A stretch of 64,000 bases of DNA, from positions 186,001 through 250,000 of the forward strand of contig KN832876.1 of assembly GCA_000827325.1 (NCBI GenBank). Reading direction: 5' to 3'. The notes below the pieces were generated by a model. It was not told where the DNA came from. It saw only the letters and a list, made by a program, of their open reading frames with translations, and did no database searches. Below are positions 44,675-55,850 of this stretch, in pieces (position 1 is the stretch's first letter; each line of letters begins with the position of its first letter). This DNA comes from Oidiodendron maius Zn (Eukaryota > Ascomycota > Leotiomycetes > Myxotrichaceae). The translations under genes were made by a program, and so were the position numbers.

Positions 44675-45711
44675 TTATTCCGCCTTTGCTAAGCTGCTTA
44701 AATTCCGAGCTGGTTTACGCACGACATAAACGCATGTCTTCTGTCGCTTGATACAATTCGAGCAAGGCTCGGGAGCTGTCTCAAAGGCATTGCAGCGAAT
44801 CTAGCACCACGGTGATTAGCTTCCTATTGCATTTAGATGCCCAGTATGACAATCTGTGTTTATTCAGTCATCTGTTAGTGGCACACGAACCTTAGCCTGA
44901 CGGCATGTCGTACATGCACTTGGACCCCTGGGCTTGTATTCTTTGGTTTCGCATTTGGGCTTTTTAGCGTCCAATTTTTCGACGTCTTGGGAACCTTCTT
45001 CCTCTTCCTCCTGTGGCCTTGTTCTTTTCGTTGTAGGCTGAGGCTTTTGAGTGTCAATTAGCTCGGGCCCTTAGAGGGAGATAAGTTGAACATACTTGAG
45101 AGCAGAGAGATGCATTTTGGTCTTTGGCATCTCCACGCTTTACTGATCTCCGCTTGTTTGACATCTCTTTCATGGCGATCTATAGACTGTTAGTCTCGGT
45201 CTCGGTCTTGGCTATTAAATAAAAAATATCATACGAATGCTTCTTCTAGCAGGCGCTGGCTTGCAGATCGTGGTAGAGCCTCAAATCGTCTCAAAGCTTC
45301 TGTGTATTCCGCCATGTGAGTTTCTGGTACCATGAGAACATCCTCATCCGCTAGAGTCTCCAGCTCATGAACAGCTGTTTCAACACGTGCTTGGGATTCT
45401 TGTCTGGCGGCACAGAAGCGGACAATTGCACCTTTTAGGAGGTGGTAGTCGGTGTTCCGATCAACAGCTTTGAGGACTGTCTTTATCCACTCTCTCTCCC
45501 ACCAGTAGAGAACTACATCAGTAGTATCTGCGTCTGGTATCTCAGTGGACTGAGCTTCTAGTGCTGAGAGTAGAATATTCATGATTATTTTGAGCTTGTC
45601 CACATTGTCGAGGTCAAGTCGACGGAGGACAGACGCGTTATTGTAGCGAACCATGTTGTAATTCTGTCTCGCCAGGTGGGCTATGAAACATATCCAGCCG
45701 TTTATTTGCAT
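44675..45711 (-). CDS. Small Zn2Cys6 protein with N-terminal helical domain (paralogue A)
   Basis: Model exons on the minus strand 45711-45235, 45186-45144, 45069-44891 and 44800-44675 give about 274 residues. The N-terminal 150 residues are mostly helical (KLKIIMNILLSALEAQ, YHLLKGAIVRFCAARQESQA). After a Glu-rich, Lys-rich linker comes a canonical fungal binuclear zinc cluster, split by the last intron: CTTCRQAK, then IRCNAFETAPEPCSNCIKRQ and KTCVYV, spacing C-x2-C-x6-C-x9-C-x2-C-x6-C. The basic RQAKIR loop suggests DNA binding. The protein ends about 15 residues later, so the cluster is C-terminal, the reverse of ordinary Gal4-type regulators. The second and third exon edges are the only tentative part: alternatives need a 26- or 34-nt intron. 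The ATG may lie further upstream. Paralogue of the next gene. Confidence 0.65.
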
Positions 45712-46204
45712 TGAAACTCGTAGGACTAAGCGCAAAGTCAAGATCGTGATCCTCGATCTGTGTTGTTGTGTGATGTAGACAAGTTCAGGGTGAACATAAC
45801 GCCCCCGTTGGGAGATCGATGCATCTCTCAGTGTTAGTTAACGAGACTATTACTTTGAAAGGAAAGTTGAAAAGGCTTAAAAACTTCAGTGAATTCTATC
45901 TTCGCTTATTCTTAATGTATATGCCTATTTTGGCGCAATACCATGCATGAAGGTTTGCTTCCCATATGATTCCTCTCCAATGTCCGCAGCACGAAGAATT
46001 AACCTGAGAAAAAGGACTTATTCTTTGAGGTGTCCCGTCCAGCTTGGTCTTCAGTAGTCTCAAAAGAAGCCGGAAAAAGCCCGACTAGTGAATCAGTAAA
46101 AGGCCCAATTTCTTGCTTCTTAGTATCTCGTTACCCAACCTCCCTTCGCCTTGTAAGTAATGCTGCCAGTGGGGCTACTGTTACTGTCGCAACTGCGTGA
46201 CTGA
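45712..46204. other. Spacer between the two Zn2Cys6 paralogues
   Basis: About 490 bp, promoter of paralogue A and 3' flank of paralogue B. A short open frame (HDLDFALSPTSFNANKRLDM) overlaps the very start of paralogue A in another frame and may be the remains of an upstream exon. Confidence 0.35.
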
Positions 46205-48165
46205 CTATCCCTCAGTCTTGACGATAATAGCATCCGCAGTCTTATTATCCTCTTCTGAATCATCATCTTCACTTTCGTCTTCGATATCCTGATCAACTTC
46301 AGCCAGGCCCACCACCTCGCTGCTCTGAGCGGTGGCATATTTGGCCCTGGCCTTCGCCTCCGCTTTCGCCTTATTTTTGGCTTGCTTCTTGCCTTGACAG
46401 CCTATACAGTATCCCACAGTAGCTCCGGGAGTCTTTGAGTGTTTCTTAGGGGCGTAGTCGGCAATCGGCTTCCAACCTTGGCACGTATTGCAGAGTTTCT
46501 CCCCTTCGTGATCTACATTTTTCCGGCCTCTGCCCGGTCGCTTTTTGGATTTACTATTGATCTTCGGTGCGATCTTGACAGCAGAATCGAGCTTTGGAAT
46601 TTTCGCAGAGTTTGGACTAGTTTCATTATCTATCTCTGCATCGCCAGCGAGGCGCTTGACACCAGAAATAAATGTATTTGTGGCCGGCTTATCAATCGTG
46701 ACATCTAGCTTCACCTTCTTCGAGGAACTAGGGCCGGCTAGCTCATTGTGGTCTTCCTGCTTCCTCTTCCAAGTCTCGGTCTGCGGGTTGACGGGAAAAT
46801 TTGGAGAATTGGCCTCGTTACCTGCAGTTGGGATCAGAGGGATGGACCTATTGTCCAATTCACCAGCGGTCTATCAAAGTCCAATTAGCCACAACCAGTG
46901 ACAACCCGAAAGAAGTGGTGGGGAATTACCGGGAATTGAAGCCTAGCAGTGGATCTAGTCACTCGATCGGATGGAGGCAGCAACTGAGAACTTCTGTTAG
47001 TCCTTGCAGAATGGATTTCAGGATAGAGAAAGTGGGAACTTACTGGCTTCTCTGGGTCTGACGCAGCTGACTTTTGGACCGTTTTCAGAGTCGCCCGACT
47101 AAGAGCTTCAGTCCGTGATGTAGTAGTCTTTAGTACGGCTGGCTTTGGGGCCGTAGTCTTCGGGACCGTTGCCTTAGGAGCTTCGGTCTGTGGTATAGTA
47201 AGCTTTAACGCTGAAGGTTTCGATGCAGTGGTTGAATGAGCGGGCTCTTGTTCTATTAGTTTCAATACCGCAGGCTTTGTGACCGTAAGCTTTGTAGCTG
47301 TTGCTTTCCGAACTGCAGGGCTCTCAGGTGAGCTCTTTAGGGAGCTTACAGCCGGGCTTGATGATTGATATGACAATGGGCTTGAACCTGGAGATTGCAC
47401 GACAGGCTCCTGGATCATACGAGAAGGAGTCGTATAAAGGCATTGACGCCAGGATGTCCTGCATGTAGTACACTTCGGCTCCTTGCAATCACAAGGCTTA
47501 TTATCCCTGGTACACTGGTAGCAAGGGCCAGAATTGATACTACGCGGCCCATCAGGAACAGGATGGGGTGCAAACTGAATGTCGCGAGGAATGTCACGCA
47601 CATCACCGAGATCACGAGCTGCCATTTTCTCGATCTCAGCCGATCGACCAGTGTGGTATATTTGTTCTCCAAAAGCGCCCGGCGCCTAGATTGGATTAGA
47701 AATGTATTAGAGATATCAAGATGTGATGCTCACCAGTTCTGCAAGGCGCTGTCGGACACGCATAATATCAATCTTGCCTCTAATCGCCGTCATGCGAACT
47801 TCCGCTGCCTTATACTCCTCAGGGAATAGGTATGGAGTTGTCAAAACTTGCTCTTCAGCAAGGTCATGGAATTCACGGGCCGCAGCGAGAACTCCTTGGG
47901 CATCACAATGTCTACCAGAGACAAATCGCAATGAGGCTTCAAGTAGCAGAGGGTACTTAGTGCCATTATTTCGAATGCAAGCCATGATATTGGCGATTAG
48001 AGCATGCTCAGATTCGCTCAAATGGCTGACTGCCTCGAAACCGACGTTCAAAATCGAATGAGTAAGGTGATACTCGAAACCTGTCATGAACTTGCGGATT
48101 TCTTCATGGTCACTCAGGTTTACTCCCTCTAAGATAGAGTAAGTGGGTGAGTCGTCGGAAGCCAT
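46205..48165 (-). CDS. Zn2Cys6 protein with N-terminal helical domain and C-terminal zinc ribbon (paralogue B)
   Basis: Exons on the minus strand 48165-47734, 47685-47044, 46983-46930 and 46870-46205, all phase 0, give 597 residues. Residues 1-144 match the helical domain of paralogue A: YPLLLEASLRFVSGRHCDAQ here against YHLLKGAIVRFCAARQESQA there, both at the same place. A zinc cluster follows near residue 180: CYQCTRDNKPCDCKEPKCTT and CRTSWRQC, canonical spacing with an extra cysteine but fewer basic residues. Then comes a long Thr/Lys/Pro repeat region (units like TKPAVLKL, TAPKPAVLKT), a basic KKRPGRGRKN patch, and a CNTCQGWKPIADYAPKK...YCIGCQGKK pair of CxxC motifs like a zinc ribbon, and an acidic tail. 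Probably nuclear; function unknown. Confidence 0.75.
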
Positions 48166-49654
48166 TTTGGAAAACTTCTTGGAATATTAGCAGATATAGT
48201 ATCTAAGACAGGGGATACGAAACGGTTTGATATTGCGTCACTGAAGCGTCTGGGTGTGTGTATTTAGGAGTGAAAGTGTCCCGGGATATAGAAGAGTGGA
48301 AGGTAATAGAGAAACTGAAACTTGCAACGAAGAGAAACGAGATTTTAGGTTCCAGGGTGATGAAAATAAGTAGAGGAAGAGCAATATAACCCCACTCGTT
48401 AGTGCATGGTCCAGAAGAAGGCGATATATTGTTGCTCGCGCCAATGTGGAGGTCGTGAGGTTGCAGTGAATACCAAGCATCATCCTACTGTTGTCAACAG
48501 AGCCTATTGTCATGGTAAAGGACAATATTAATCACAAATTCTCGGCTACAGCTAACCAGATAAATGGGCAATAGGGAGTAGCTACATATAGACAACTACT
48601 ACGAGAATAACGGCGGAATGAGAATAGTTCCCATGCGTGCAAAGAAGCTCTGGGTTGAATTTCAGACACGCTCCGTTAATTAATTTTGATAGACTTGTAA
48701 GACACTTAAAAGAGATTTCTAACGTGGATAAATGAGCGCGAGTAAAGGGACAGCAAACCTATAATGAAAGGTATCATTTCGTCCGACGTACTATATCCGT
48801 TCAAACCTTGCGAAGTCTCTTTGCCAGAGCAACCTGAAGACGAGAATTATAAACGGCTGTAGCAGCACTCTCAAAGCTACACGTAGATAGTTAGCATTTT
48901 GCGCATAAGAGAATTCAGCGCCATGTAGCTACTTATCTTGTCTCTGGATTTTGTCGGGTCTTTTATCGGCTATCAGGCGTATCGAAGGACTGTGATAGTG
49001 TAATAAAATGAGTACAGCGATGGCTGAAATATGACTCTTCCGGCCATTAATATTTCATCAATCGTTTGCTCGAATATTTCTGAGTTCTTTCCGTCGATGG
49101 GACCGCATATTTCGACAACGGAGTAAAGCAGGACATAAGGAAACTGTGCTAGATATACGAAACTTTGAAACTGCGATTGTATTTTATGTCGTATGCACTC
49201 TGTCTGTGAGACCGTGCCATGCTCCTAGTCTTGTAGAATCATTTCTCTGCGCCTTTCCTGGCTCTAAATGAAGGAAACCACCGCACTAACAGCACATGTT
49301 GAAGTGGATATTGCGAACGTGGACGGCATGTTTGTGGATAGCGGTCCAACTAAGATCGTTCATTCCGCGGCTATTGTACAACGACAGGATATCTCAAATA
49401 GAAATCGTGATATGGCCCAATTTCACTCGAGTGCAATGGTAAAAGCAGATATTTTGCTTGTCTCCACTCAGGCTGTAGCGAGGGCCTTTCCAGCGTATCA
49501 AACGCCTCAATGTTGTCATCAAGATTTCGCAAGTCCTCATCCTGTCCAAATTATAGAGAATATTGTTGATATCTTGTTCGACTCATCAGACCAAGGATGA
49601 GGTAGCAACATGTCGAACACTATATTCCAGACACCGGGCATCGTTCCGGATGGG
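48166..49654. other. Intergenic region with a weak plus-strand frame
   Basis: About 1.5 kb: promoter of paralogue B and 3' flank of spc34. A 110-codon ATG-initiated frame at 49268-49600 lacks recognisable motifs and overlaps the likely spc34 3' untranslated region on the other strand. I see nothing else. Confidence 0.35.
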
Positions 49655-50441
49655 TCACCTGAGCAGGCCACCCAAATCTCTCTCCATTCCGCTCACCCGG
49701 TCCTCTAGCTCCTTCTTTCTTCTCTCTAGATCTTTAATCTCCTCCTCCTCCCTCTTCAAATCCTCATCGGTAATTTCAAATTTCTCTTCCGGCTCAGTAC
49801 CCGTGTCCTCATCCTGAAAGTCCTCGTCGCCATACACGTCGTTTCGGTTCATTTTATCCAACTCCCTTTCCTGATTGGCCACCTTCTGCTCGTAGTGCGC
49901 CACACTGGATGACAACTGTGAATATCTAAGCCTCAAATCGTCAATGCGCTTTGGAACTCCCAGTATGGAATACACTTCATTTAACTTCTCGGCGCCACGG
50001 AGTAAGACCTCGATGTCTACATCTCCCTTTCCTTCGGATTTCCTGACCTCGGAGTGTAGTTCAGGCCCAAGTACAGCAGCTATTGCAGTATTCCTCCGGG
50101 GGGCACGGGCAGAGGTGCCCGTACCAGTTGTAACCTCTCCTGATGCGACGTTGAATACGGTTTGCCTGCGGTTGGGTTGCTTTTTTGTGTAGGAAGCAGA
50201 AGATGAGGCAGGAGGCTGTGGTGGTGGGACAGAAAAGAGAGCGCGCTCATGAGGCTCGGTGTCTCTGATCAGGGACGTGATGTCGGGTGTGGAGAGGAGC
50301 GCATTCGTAAACATCTTTGGAGGGGGAAAGCTTGGTGGGGTGAGCGACAACAGCGAAGATGCGAGAGTGGACTTACGGGAGAGTTCCTATCGATTCAGAG
50401 GACAGAGCGATCTGCTCGAGATGTCTCTCTAGCAGCGACAT
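49655..50441 (-). CDS. spc34: DASH complex subunit Spc34
   Basis: Component of the DASH/Dam1 ring that couples kinetochores to spindle microtubules in fungi. Exons on the minus strand are 50441-50377 and 50330-49655 (phase 2), giving 246 residues. The first exon encodes MSLLERHLEQIALSSESIGT and the splice creates LPFPPPKMFTNALL, followed by DITSLIRDTEPHERALFSVP, all diagnostic of Spc34. The middle includes LLRGAEKLNEVYSILGVPKR, and the last 80 residues form an acidic coiled coil (KREEEEIKDLERRKKELEDR). Using the second-exon ATG alone would remove the conserved N-terminus, so the two-exon model is preferred. It diverges from the acidic unknown gene at 51.9 kb. Confidence 0.92.
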
Positions 50442-51868
50442 GCTGCCGTGTATACTGCCCTGGTCTACGCCTATATAGTATCCAGATGTTGACTTCCAAG
50501 CTGGGGTTCTGGCTGTCGTTAGGAATACGCGACGCAATGACGACCGCGATTTCGCGCCTGAATCCAAGGGCTATCCAAGCCTGGATATCCAGGCTCCAAA
50601 CCGAAGATATTGGCAAAATTTTGTCTTCTCCGTGACGGTACATCGCGCCAGGAGGCTCTCTGCACCTCACTCAGAGCTGCATGAGATCTTCCTTCCCTTT
50701 CTCCTCTAGATACTGGTGCGCGCATGGGCGACTCCATCCGCCTCCCTCGACAATCTGCCTCGCGTCTGACGGACTGCCTGCTCCCTCCACCCGCATCGCC
50801 CACACAGTAATTGGACCAATCCACCTGCAACCAGGCACTGCCGTGAGGTCAAATCATCTGCCTCGCCCAAAATTTTCCTTCCCTCGCAGCCTGGGCTGCC
50901 AACGCATCAGAATCCTCCTTCAATTTATAAAGGAGGATAGCCATGCCGCCTGCCCGGCGCTTCACCCCTTCATTGCCTCGGAGAGAGGGCACGGCGGCGG
51001 CGCCAGCAGAGGGATCCGCGATTGCTCTCGACGCACACGAAGAAAACTGGTCCTCGGCAGCAAGGAAGGTCCTGGAGCATTGCTGCCCAAGTTGCCCGAT
51101 CACAGGCTGAAACCACTACTACCACTCTACGGAGGAGCCATCGCCAGTCACGAAATTTGGGCCCGAAACTGCGGCCTCCGGCCTCCGGCCACTTTCCATT
51201 CCAACCTTCCAGAAGCCGCCGCATGGTTGTGACGTGCAGAGCATGCCTCGTATGAGCTCAGAGCGAAAAAAAAAAAACTACCCGGAAAAAAGTATAAAGA
51301 TTGTCGCCAGGCGCCCACTCCCCACGAGACCTTTCGGCCTTGCCTGACAATCCGAGGACCTGATTCCCCACCTTACCTTTACGTTTACTATTCAACTTCA
51401 ACGCACTGGGTCAGCGCCGCCCGCTCTCCCTCACGACACCTCGGGCTCAATCCTGCTTTTTCGTCAGAGCTTACCCGTCGCAATAGCCAGGCGCATTCAG
51501 TTCCGCCATTATTGGTCGCCCTGCAATTCCTATCGACCGACTGCGACATTGCACCCTTGCAACTCCTTGTCAAGCATCTAGGATCGACGCAGCTACTAAG
51601 CAGAAACACGATACCGAAGCCACCAGCACACCTGGACGTCTTCCGACACCCCTTATAACAGTCGCGGATTAAGAGGAAGGGCTATTCAGGTACCTGTTTA
51701 AACCATACGAGGCCCATTAGCGTGCCCGAACCATCTTGCTACTTATCATGAACGGCCGTTCTCCTCGTCTCACTTCTCCCCTTTGGAGATATCTTCCGCG
51801 GCCTCTAACGCCTTGAGCCCGGCATACAAATCACGACAATTCGATTCGACACCTGGTATACGTACAAT
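50442..51868. promoter_or_regulatory. Divergent intergenic region
   Basis: 1.4 kb between spc34 and the next gene. GC-rich patches (CCGGCCTCCGGCC type near 51175-51195; GGCGGCGGCGCC near 50993-51003) and a poly-A tract near 51268-51281 stand out. Open frames here run on both strands because of the GC content and show no family resemblance. Confidence 0.4.
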
Positions 51869-52795
51869 ATGGCTACGCAACATGCAACTCCCAATTTTAA
51901 TTTTACGGGGCCCTCCTCTCCGCCTGCCACCCCTACGACCACTACCGCAACCATGAACAGTCGACGCCATGGGATGAATTTCTCTAGCGTAATATCTGCA
52001 CAGCTACGGGAAGAGATAATGCCAAATGGCAATGTGCCACCATTTCCCCGCAATCCTTTCCAGACGCTAGACTCAGAGCTCTCTCCTCGGTCATCCTCTC
52101 CTGCATCCTCTGTTCGTTCCTCATCCTCTGAAACTGACGACCCTCATCCGCGATCACGAAGTCCCTCACTAGGCGCGCAATTCGCCTCTACCCCTCCGAA
52201 TCCGAAAGTTCGTATCCGCTTCGTCAGTGAAGGAAATTTCATACTGAAGGAATTCGACGAACAAGACTACGAGACTTTTGATTCGGATGCGGAATCTATA
52301 ATCCGGCCACATCAGTATGAGGACGCGGAGTCTGACCGCGCCCATTCCGCACGAGGCAATTCTCCAGGTCGGGATATTGACACCGCAATTATACACCAGA
52401 TACGCGATCTACACTGCGATGAATCTATCACGTTGGAGGAGCGAGAACTTTGGCTAGAGAGGAGAAGGGAAGAGAGGAGGCGGAAGAGGAGGAGCTCGGG
52501 AAGTGTGCAGAAGCGAAGCTTGGCTCAGAGTATTGGGAGTGATACAGATGATGAAGACCTACAACCTGTGCAGTTTGATGCCAATGAGGCTGGCTCTAGC
52601 GCACGAAGACTGCGGCGAAAAGTGGTAGGAGAGCGGTCTAGTTTGATATTTGATGATCCGCCACCTAGGATCGACGAATTGGAGGAACCAGAGAGTTGTG
52701 AGGAAGTTGTTGATGTGGTTGATGACGAACAGGGGCTACGGCAGCTACCATACTATGAGCAAGTGATGGACGTTGATTCCGATGAGGATGGTTGA
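51869..52795 (+). CDS. Acidic Ser/Arg-rich protein of unknown function
   Basis: Intronless, 308 residues from ATG 51869. The N-terminal 110 residues are Ser/Pro/Thr-rich and disordered, with RSSSPASSVRSSSSETDDPH. A short ordered-looking core follows (NPKVRIRFVSEGNFILKEFD), then a strongly basic helix (LWLERRREERRRKRRSSG) that could be a nuclear localisation signal, and a long acidic tail with GERSSLIFDDPPPRIDELEE and DVDSDEDG at the end. Coding bias and the ordered core argue for a real gene. I do not recognise the family; similar proteins probably exist in related fungi. Confidence 0.7.
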   Translation: MATQHATPNFNFTGPSSPPATPTTTTATMNSRRHGMNFSSVISAQLREEIMPNGNVPPFPRNPFQTLDSELSPRSSSPASSVRSSSSETDDPHPRSRSPSLGAQFASTPPNPKVRIRFVSEGNFILKEFDEQDYETFDSDAESIIRPHQYEDAESDRAHSARGNSPGRDIDTAIIHQIRDLHCDESITLEERELWLERRREERRRKRRSSGSVQKRSLAQSIGSDTDDEDLQPVQFDANEAGSSARRLRRKVVGERSSLIFDDPPPRIDELEEPESCEEVVDVVDDEQGLRQLPYYEQVMDVDSDEDG

Positions 52796-53959
52796 TTGAC
52801 ACTACAATTAAGCACATTGGATACGGTTACGATATTATGAAAGGTGATGATTGACGATAATACCTGGCACCTTTGAGTCTTTTGGACGTGTACACAATAC
52901 TCACTGTATTGAAGGACATTAGCATAGCGTTTAGGACTTGGTGGTCGGCATAGCGAACTAGATAGCCTTGCTTTTTGCACTTATAAAGATATCATCTTCT
53001 TCACTGCACCCTCCTCCTGAACCAACCCTTATGTATATCAAAAAGCTTGTGATGTCTGATGTGTTTTAATGCTTCCCATATCTCGTGTTTTGAAACTAAC
53101 GGTGTGCCTCCTAAACCAACACAAACACTTTAATTCTTCTGTAATAAGTATGTTAGAATAAAACAGTGAAGCGTAAACCACTTTGGTTTTCTTAGAAACA
53201 ATTTTAGGCTCGGTCATGATCCTGTATTGTGATCGCCAGAATAATTTCAATATAAGAGATATTGGGAAACTACGGAAATTTATTTTGAGCATTCCACTCA
53301 ACTTGATTGTATTGAAGATATTCTAGAGAAAATGCCTTCCACTCCGTCTGAATTGGAATGGAATCGCGCCCATCATTGTTCTCATCATAGCAGCACGGGA
53401 GACAATTTGAGGCTCTCTTAGGAGCCAAGTTGGTCCCAACCTGGCGCCAACCATGCTCCGTAACGCATAGGTGCACCTAACACTTGTTCTGGCTCCTACA
53501 AGCAACCGGGTTAATAACAGCAGAGTGATGGGCGGCTAGACGCCTTTCATATCACATTTCGCCTTGCACGGGACTACTCAAGTGTCACTCGACTACACAA
53601 TAGGTTGCTTGATGGTAGAGGTTTCATTCTGTGATTGAATTTTTAAAGAAGTTAACCTCTATCTTCGTACAATTGTACCAAGGGTCCTCTATTGTTGATC
53701 TGTGTGAAGTTCGAAGGATCTGACTGAGAGATCGACGGGGCTCGTCAAGCTCGGCCCGCTAGATCGCGCTAGCCCTTTTGGAAGTTGGAGCGTTCATGAG
53801 CCTAACTTCAACTGACGGAAACAATACCGCAACCGCATCCTTCAAGCACACACCGTCAAACCCCCAGTGGTCGGTGTCGCCACAGGCACATACGCGTGAG
53901 GGACATATTGAGCAGTTCCCAGATCCCCTTACCCGTACTCCGATATCGACATCAGCGCC
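52796..53959. other. Intergenic region, TAF12 promoter
   Basis: About 1.16 kb, AT-rich in the first half. No supportable gene. The last 200 bp before 53960 presumably hold the TAF12 promoter and leader. Confidence 0.4.
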
Positions 53960-55850
53960 ATGAGCAGCAATGCGCAAGGTCAGCCGGCTGGCCAAACCCA
54001 GCCCAATGGCGGACAGCAGCAACCGAAACGATCTCTGGTAATGTACAAGCCAGAGCATATGCGAAACTTGCCAGAGCAGTTTACCGCAACAGAAAAGGAG
54101 AAATGGGAGAATGGGCTTAGGGCATTGTGGACTGCGATCGAGAGTAACGGGCCAGAAACGCCGCAACACCAGGACGCCAAGCGGAAACTCTTTGAGTTCT
54201 CAAAAACCCTCACGCATAGGCTGCAGACGATAAAGGCTCAGGCAGCCCAAGCTGCTCAGCAAGCTGGTGGCGCCAGACCTGCTAGTCAAGGGCAGCCGCC
54301 AGGGTCGGGAGGGGATAATACTGGCGGAAATGCTAATGCGGGCCAACAGCGACCGCAGCCCAAGGTCTCTGCAAAGATCATGGAACATATTACAAACTTT
54401 CCCTATGTTATTCCCCCGCAGTTTAACCAGGGCTCACCAGAAGCTGCAAAATGGCTCCAGGAAGCAAAGAGTAGATATGGCAAAGGTCTTGTGGCGATGG
54501 AGAGCGCAACGGCACGGATCGCTGCTCTAGAGTCTATGCAGCAGAAAAGAGTAGATGATGGAAAACCTTTCACTCCAGAAGAGGAGAAGGATTTCAAGGA
54601 GAAGAAAGAAGCTGCCCAGAAGCAACACAACGATGCAAAGGGCTTTGTGGACAACTTTCGGCAGCAGCAGAAGCTTGCTAGTCAAAAAGCAAATCAGCAA
54701 GGGAGTGGGGCACAGCAGGGCGCAGGCGGAACTACTGATGGCGGACAGGCAGCTGCTCGTCCTCAGATGAGCCAGCAAGCAGCTAATCCTGCCCTCCAAG
54801 CCTCCCAGACAGTGAATGCTGCTATTGAAGCGGCTCGGAACCAGCAGCTGGGTGGAGCAAGGCCTCAAATGCAACAGAACGGACAGTTATCCCAGGTACC
54901 CAGCACGCCGTCTATTCCGAATATTCCTCAACAAGGTGCCCAAGTACAAAATATCAAACAAGAAGCTGGAGTACCCCAGATCAACACTCAGATGCAAGGA
55001 CGTCCCGTGCAAACCAACTCCCCTCAATCAGCAGTGCCACAATCTGCACACTCGGTTGGCCCTCAATCGGCAACTGCAAGTCAAGTTCCGAGGGCTTTGA
55101 CACACCAAGCAGCACTTCAGAGTGCGGCGCGAACTTACTCGAGTGGCCAATCGTCCGGAACTCCCAATGTTATGGGACATTCGCATACACACCCTTCGAC
55201 GCCACGAGAAACCCAGAATGTCATAACGAACAAAATGCCTATCCCGAAACAGCTCCCAGAGAGAGCTGCTGCGCCACCAGGTCCCGTACCGATGCCTCAA
55301 CCACGGCCAACCTTCTCTGGAGGTCCAAGCAACGCTGGTAGCGGTGTCATGTCCCAACCAGTCCTTCAGAAGACGCCAGGATATACCATGGAAGGTGACG
55401 GCGATCGTGTTCTGAGCAAGAAGAAGCTGGATGAGTTGGTTAGGCAAGTTACAGGTGGAGGAGAAGGACTTGGCGGTGGAGAGAACCTGACACCTGAAGT
55501 TGAAGAAGTAAGTATCTGTCTGCTGTGCCCTGACAACGATGATGCGTATTACGCTCGACATAAGAGCCCACATTGTGCTAATACCTGCGTAGTCCATCCT
55601 GACCGTTGCGGATCAATTTGTCGACCAAGTTCTGCAGGCGGCGTGCAAGAACGCGAAGGAGCGCGGCTCTAAGATCTTGGAGATTCGCGATATTCAACTG
55701 ACCCTTGAACGTGGCTACAACATACGCATCCCCGGCTATGCTAGCGACGAGATCCGCACTGTTCGGAAGATCCAGCCTTCTCCAGCCTGGATCAGCAAGA
55801 TGAGTGCTGTTCAGGCTGCCAAGGTTACTGGTGGTAGGAACATGGATTAG
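53960..55850 (+). CDS. taf12: Transcription initiation factor TFIID subunit 12 (TAF12), also in SAGA
   Basis: Histone-fold subunit shared by TFIID and SAGA that pairs with TAF4/Ada1. Exons 53960-55507 and 55593-55850 (phase 0) give 601 residues. The C-terminal histone fold is clear: [15 protein letters not shown], then across the intron [20 protein letters not shown] and [20 protein letters not shown], ending [12 protein letters not shown]. The first 480 residues are Gln/Ala/Pro-rich with two charged helical blocks ([40 protein letters not shown]), as in other filamentous fungi. The intron lies inside the histone fold. The ATG at 53960 is preceded by out-of-frame ATGs only. Confidence 0.93.

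Noticed and set aside
41627-48165. Secondary-metabolite cluster (MFS transporter plus zinc-cluster proteins)
   Set aside because: No polyketide synthase, NRPS, terpene cyclase or tailoring enzymes nearby; the zinc-cluster proteins lack the fungal-specific regulator domain.
49268-49600. 110-codon plus-strand frame
   Set aside because: No motif, no splice logic, and it overlaps the probable spc34 3' untranslated region.
50442-51868. Several frames of 60-180 codons on both strands
   Set aside because: Overlapping open frames on both strands are expected from the GC-rich promoter sequence; none has a family match or splice logic.
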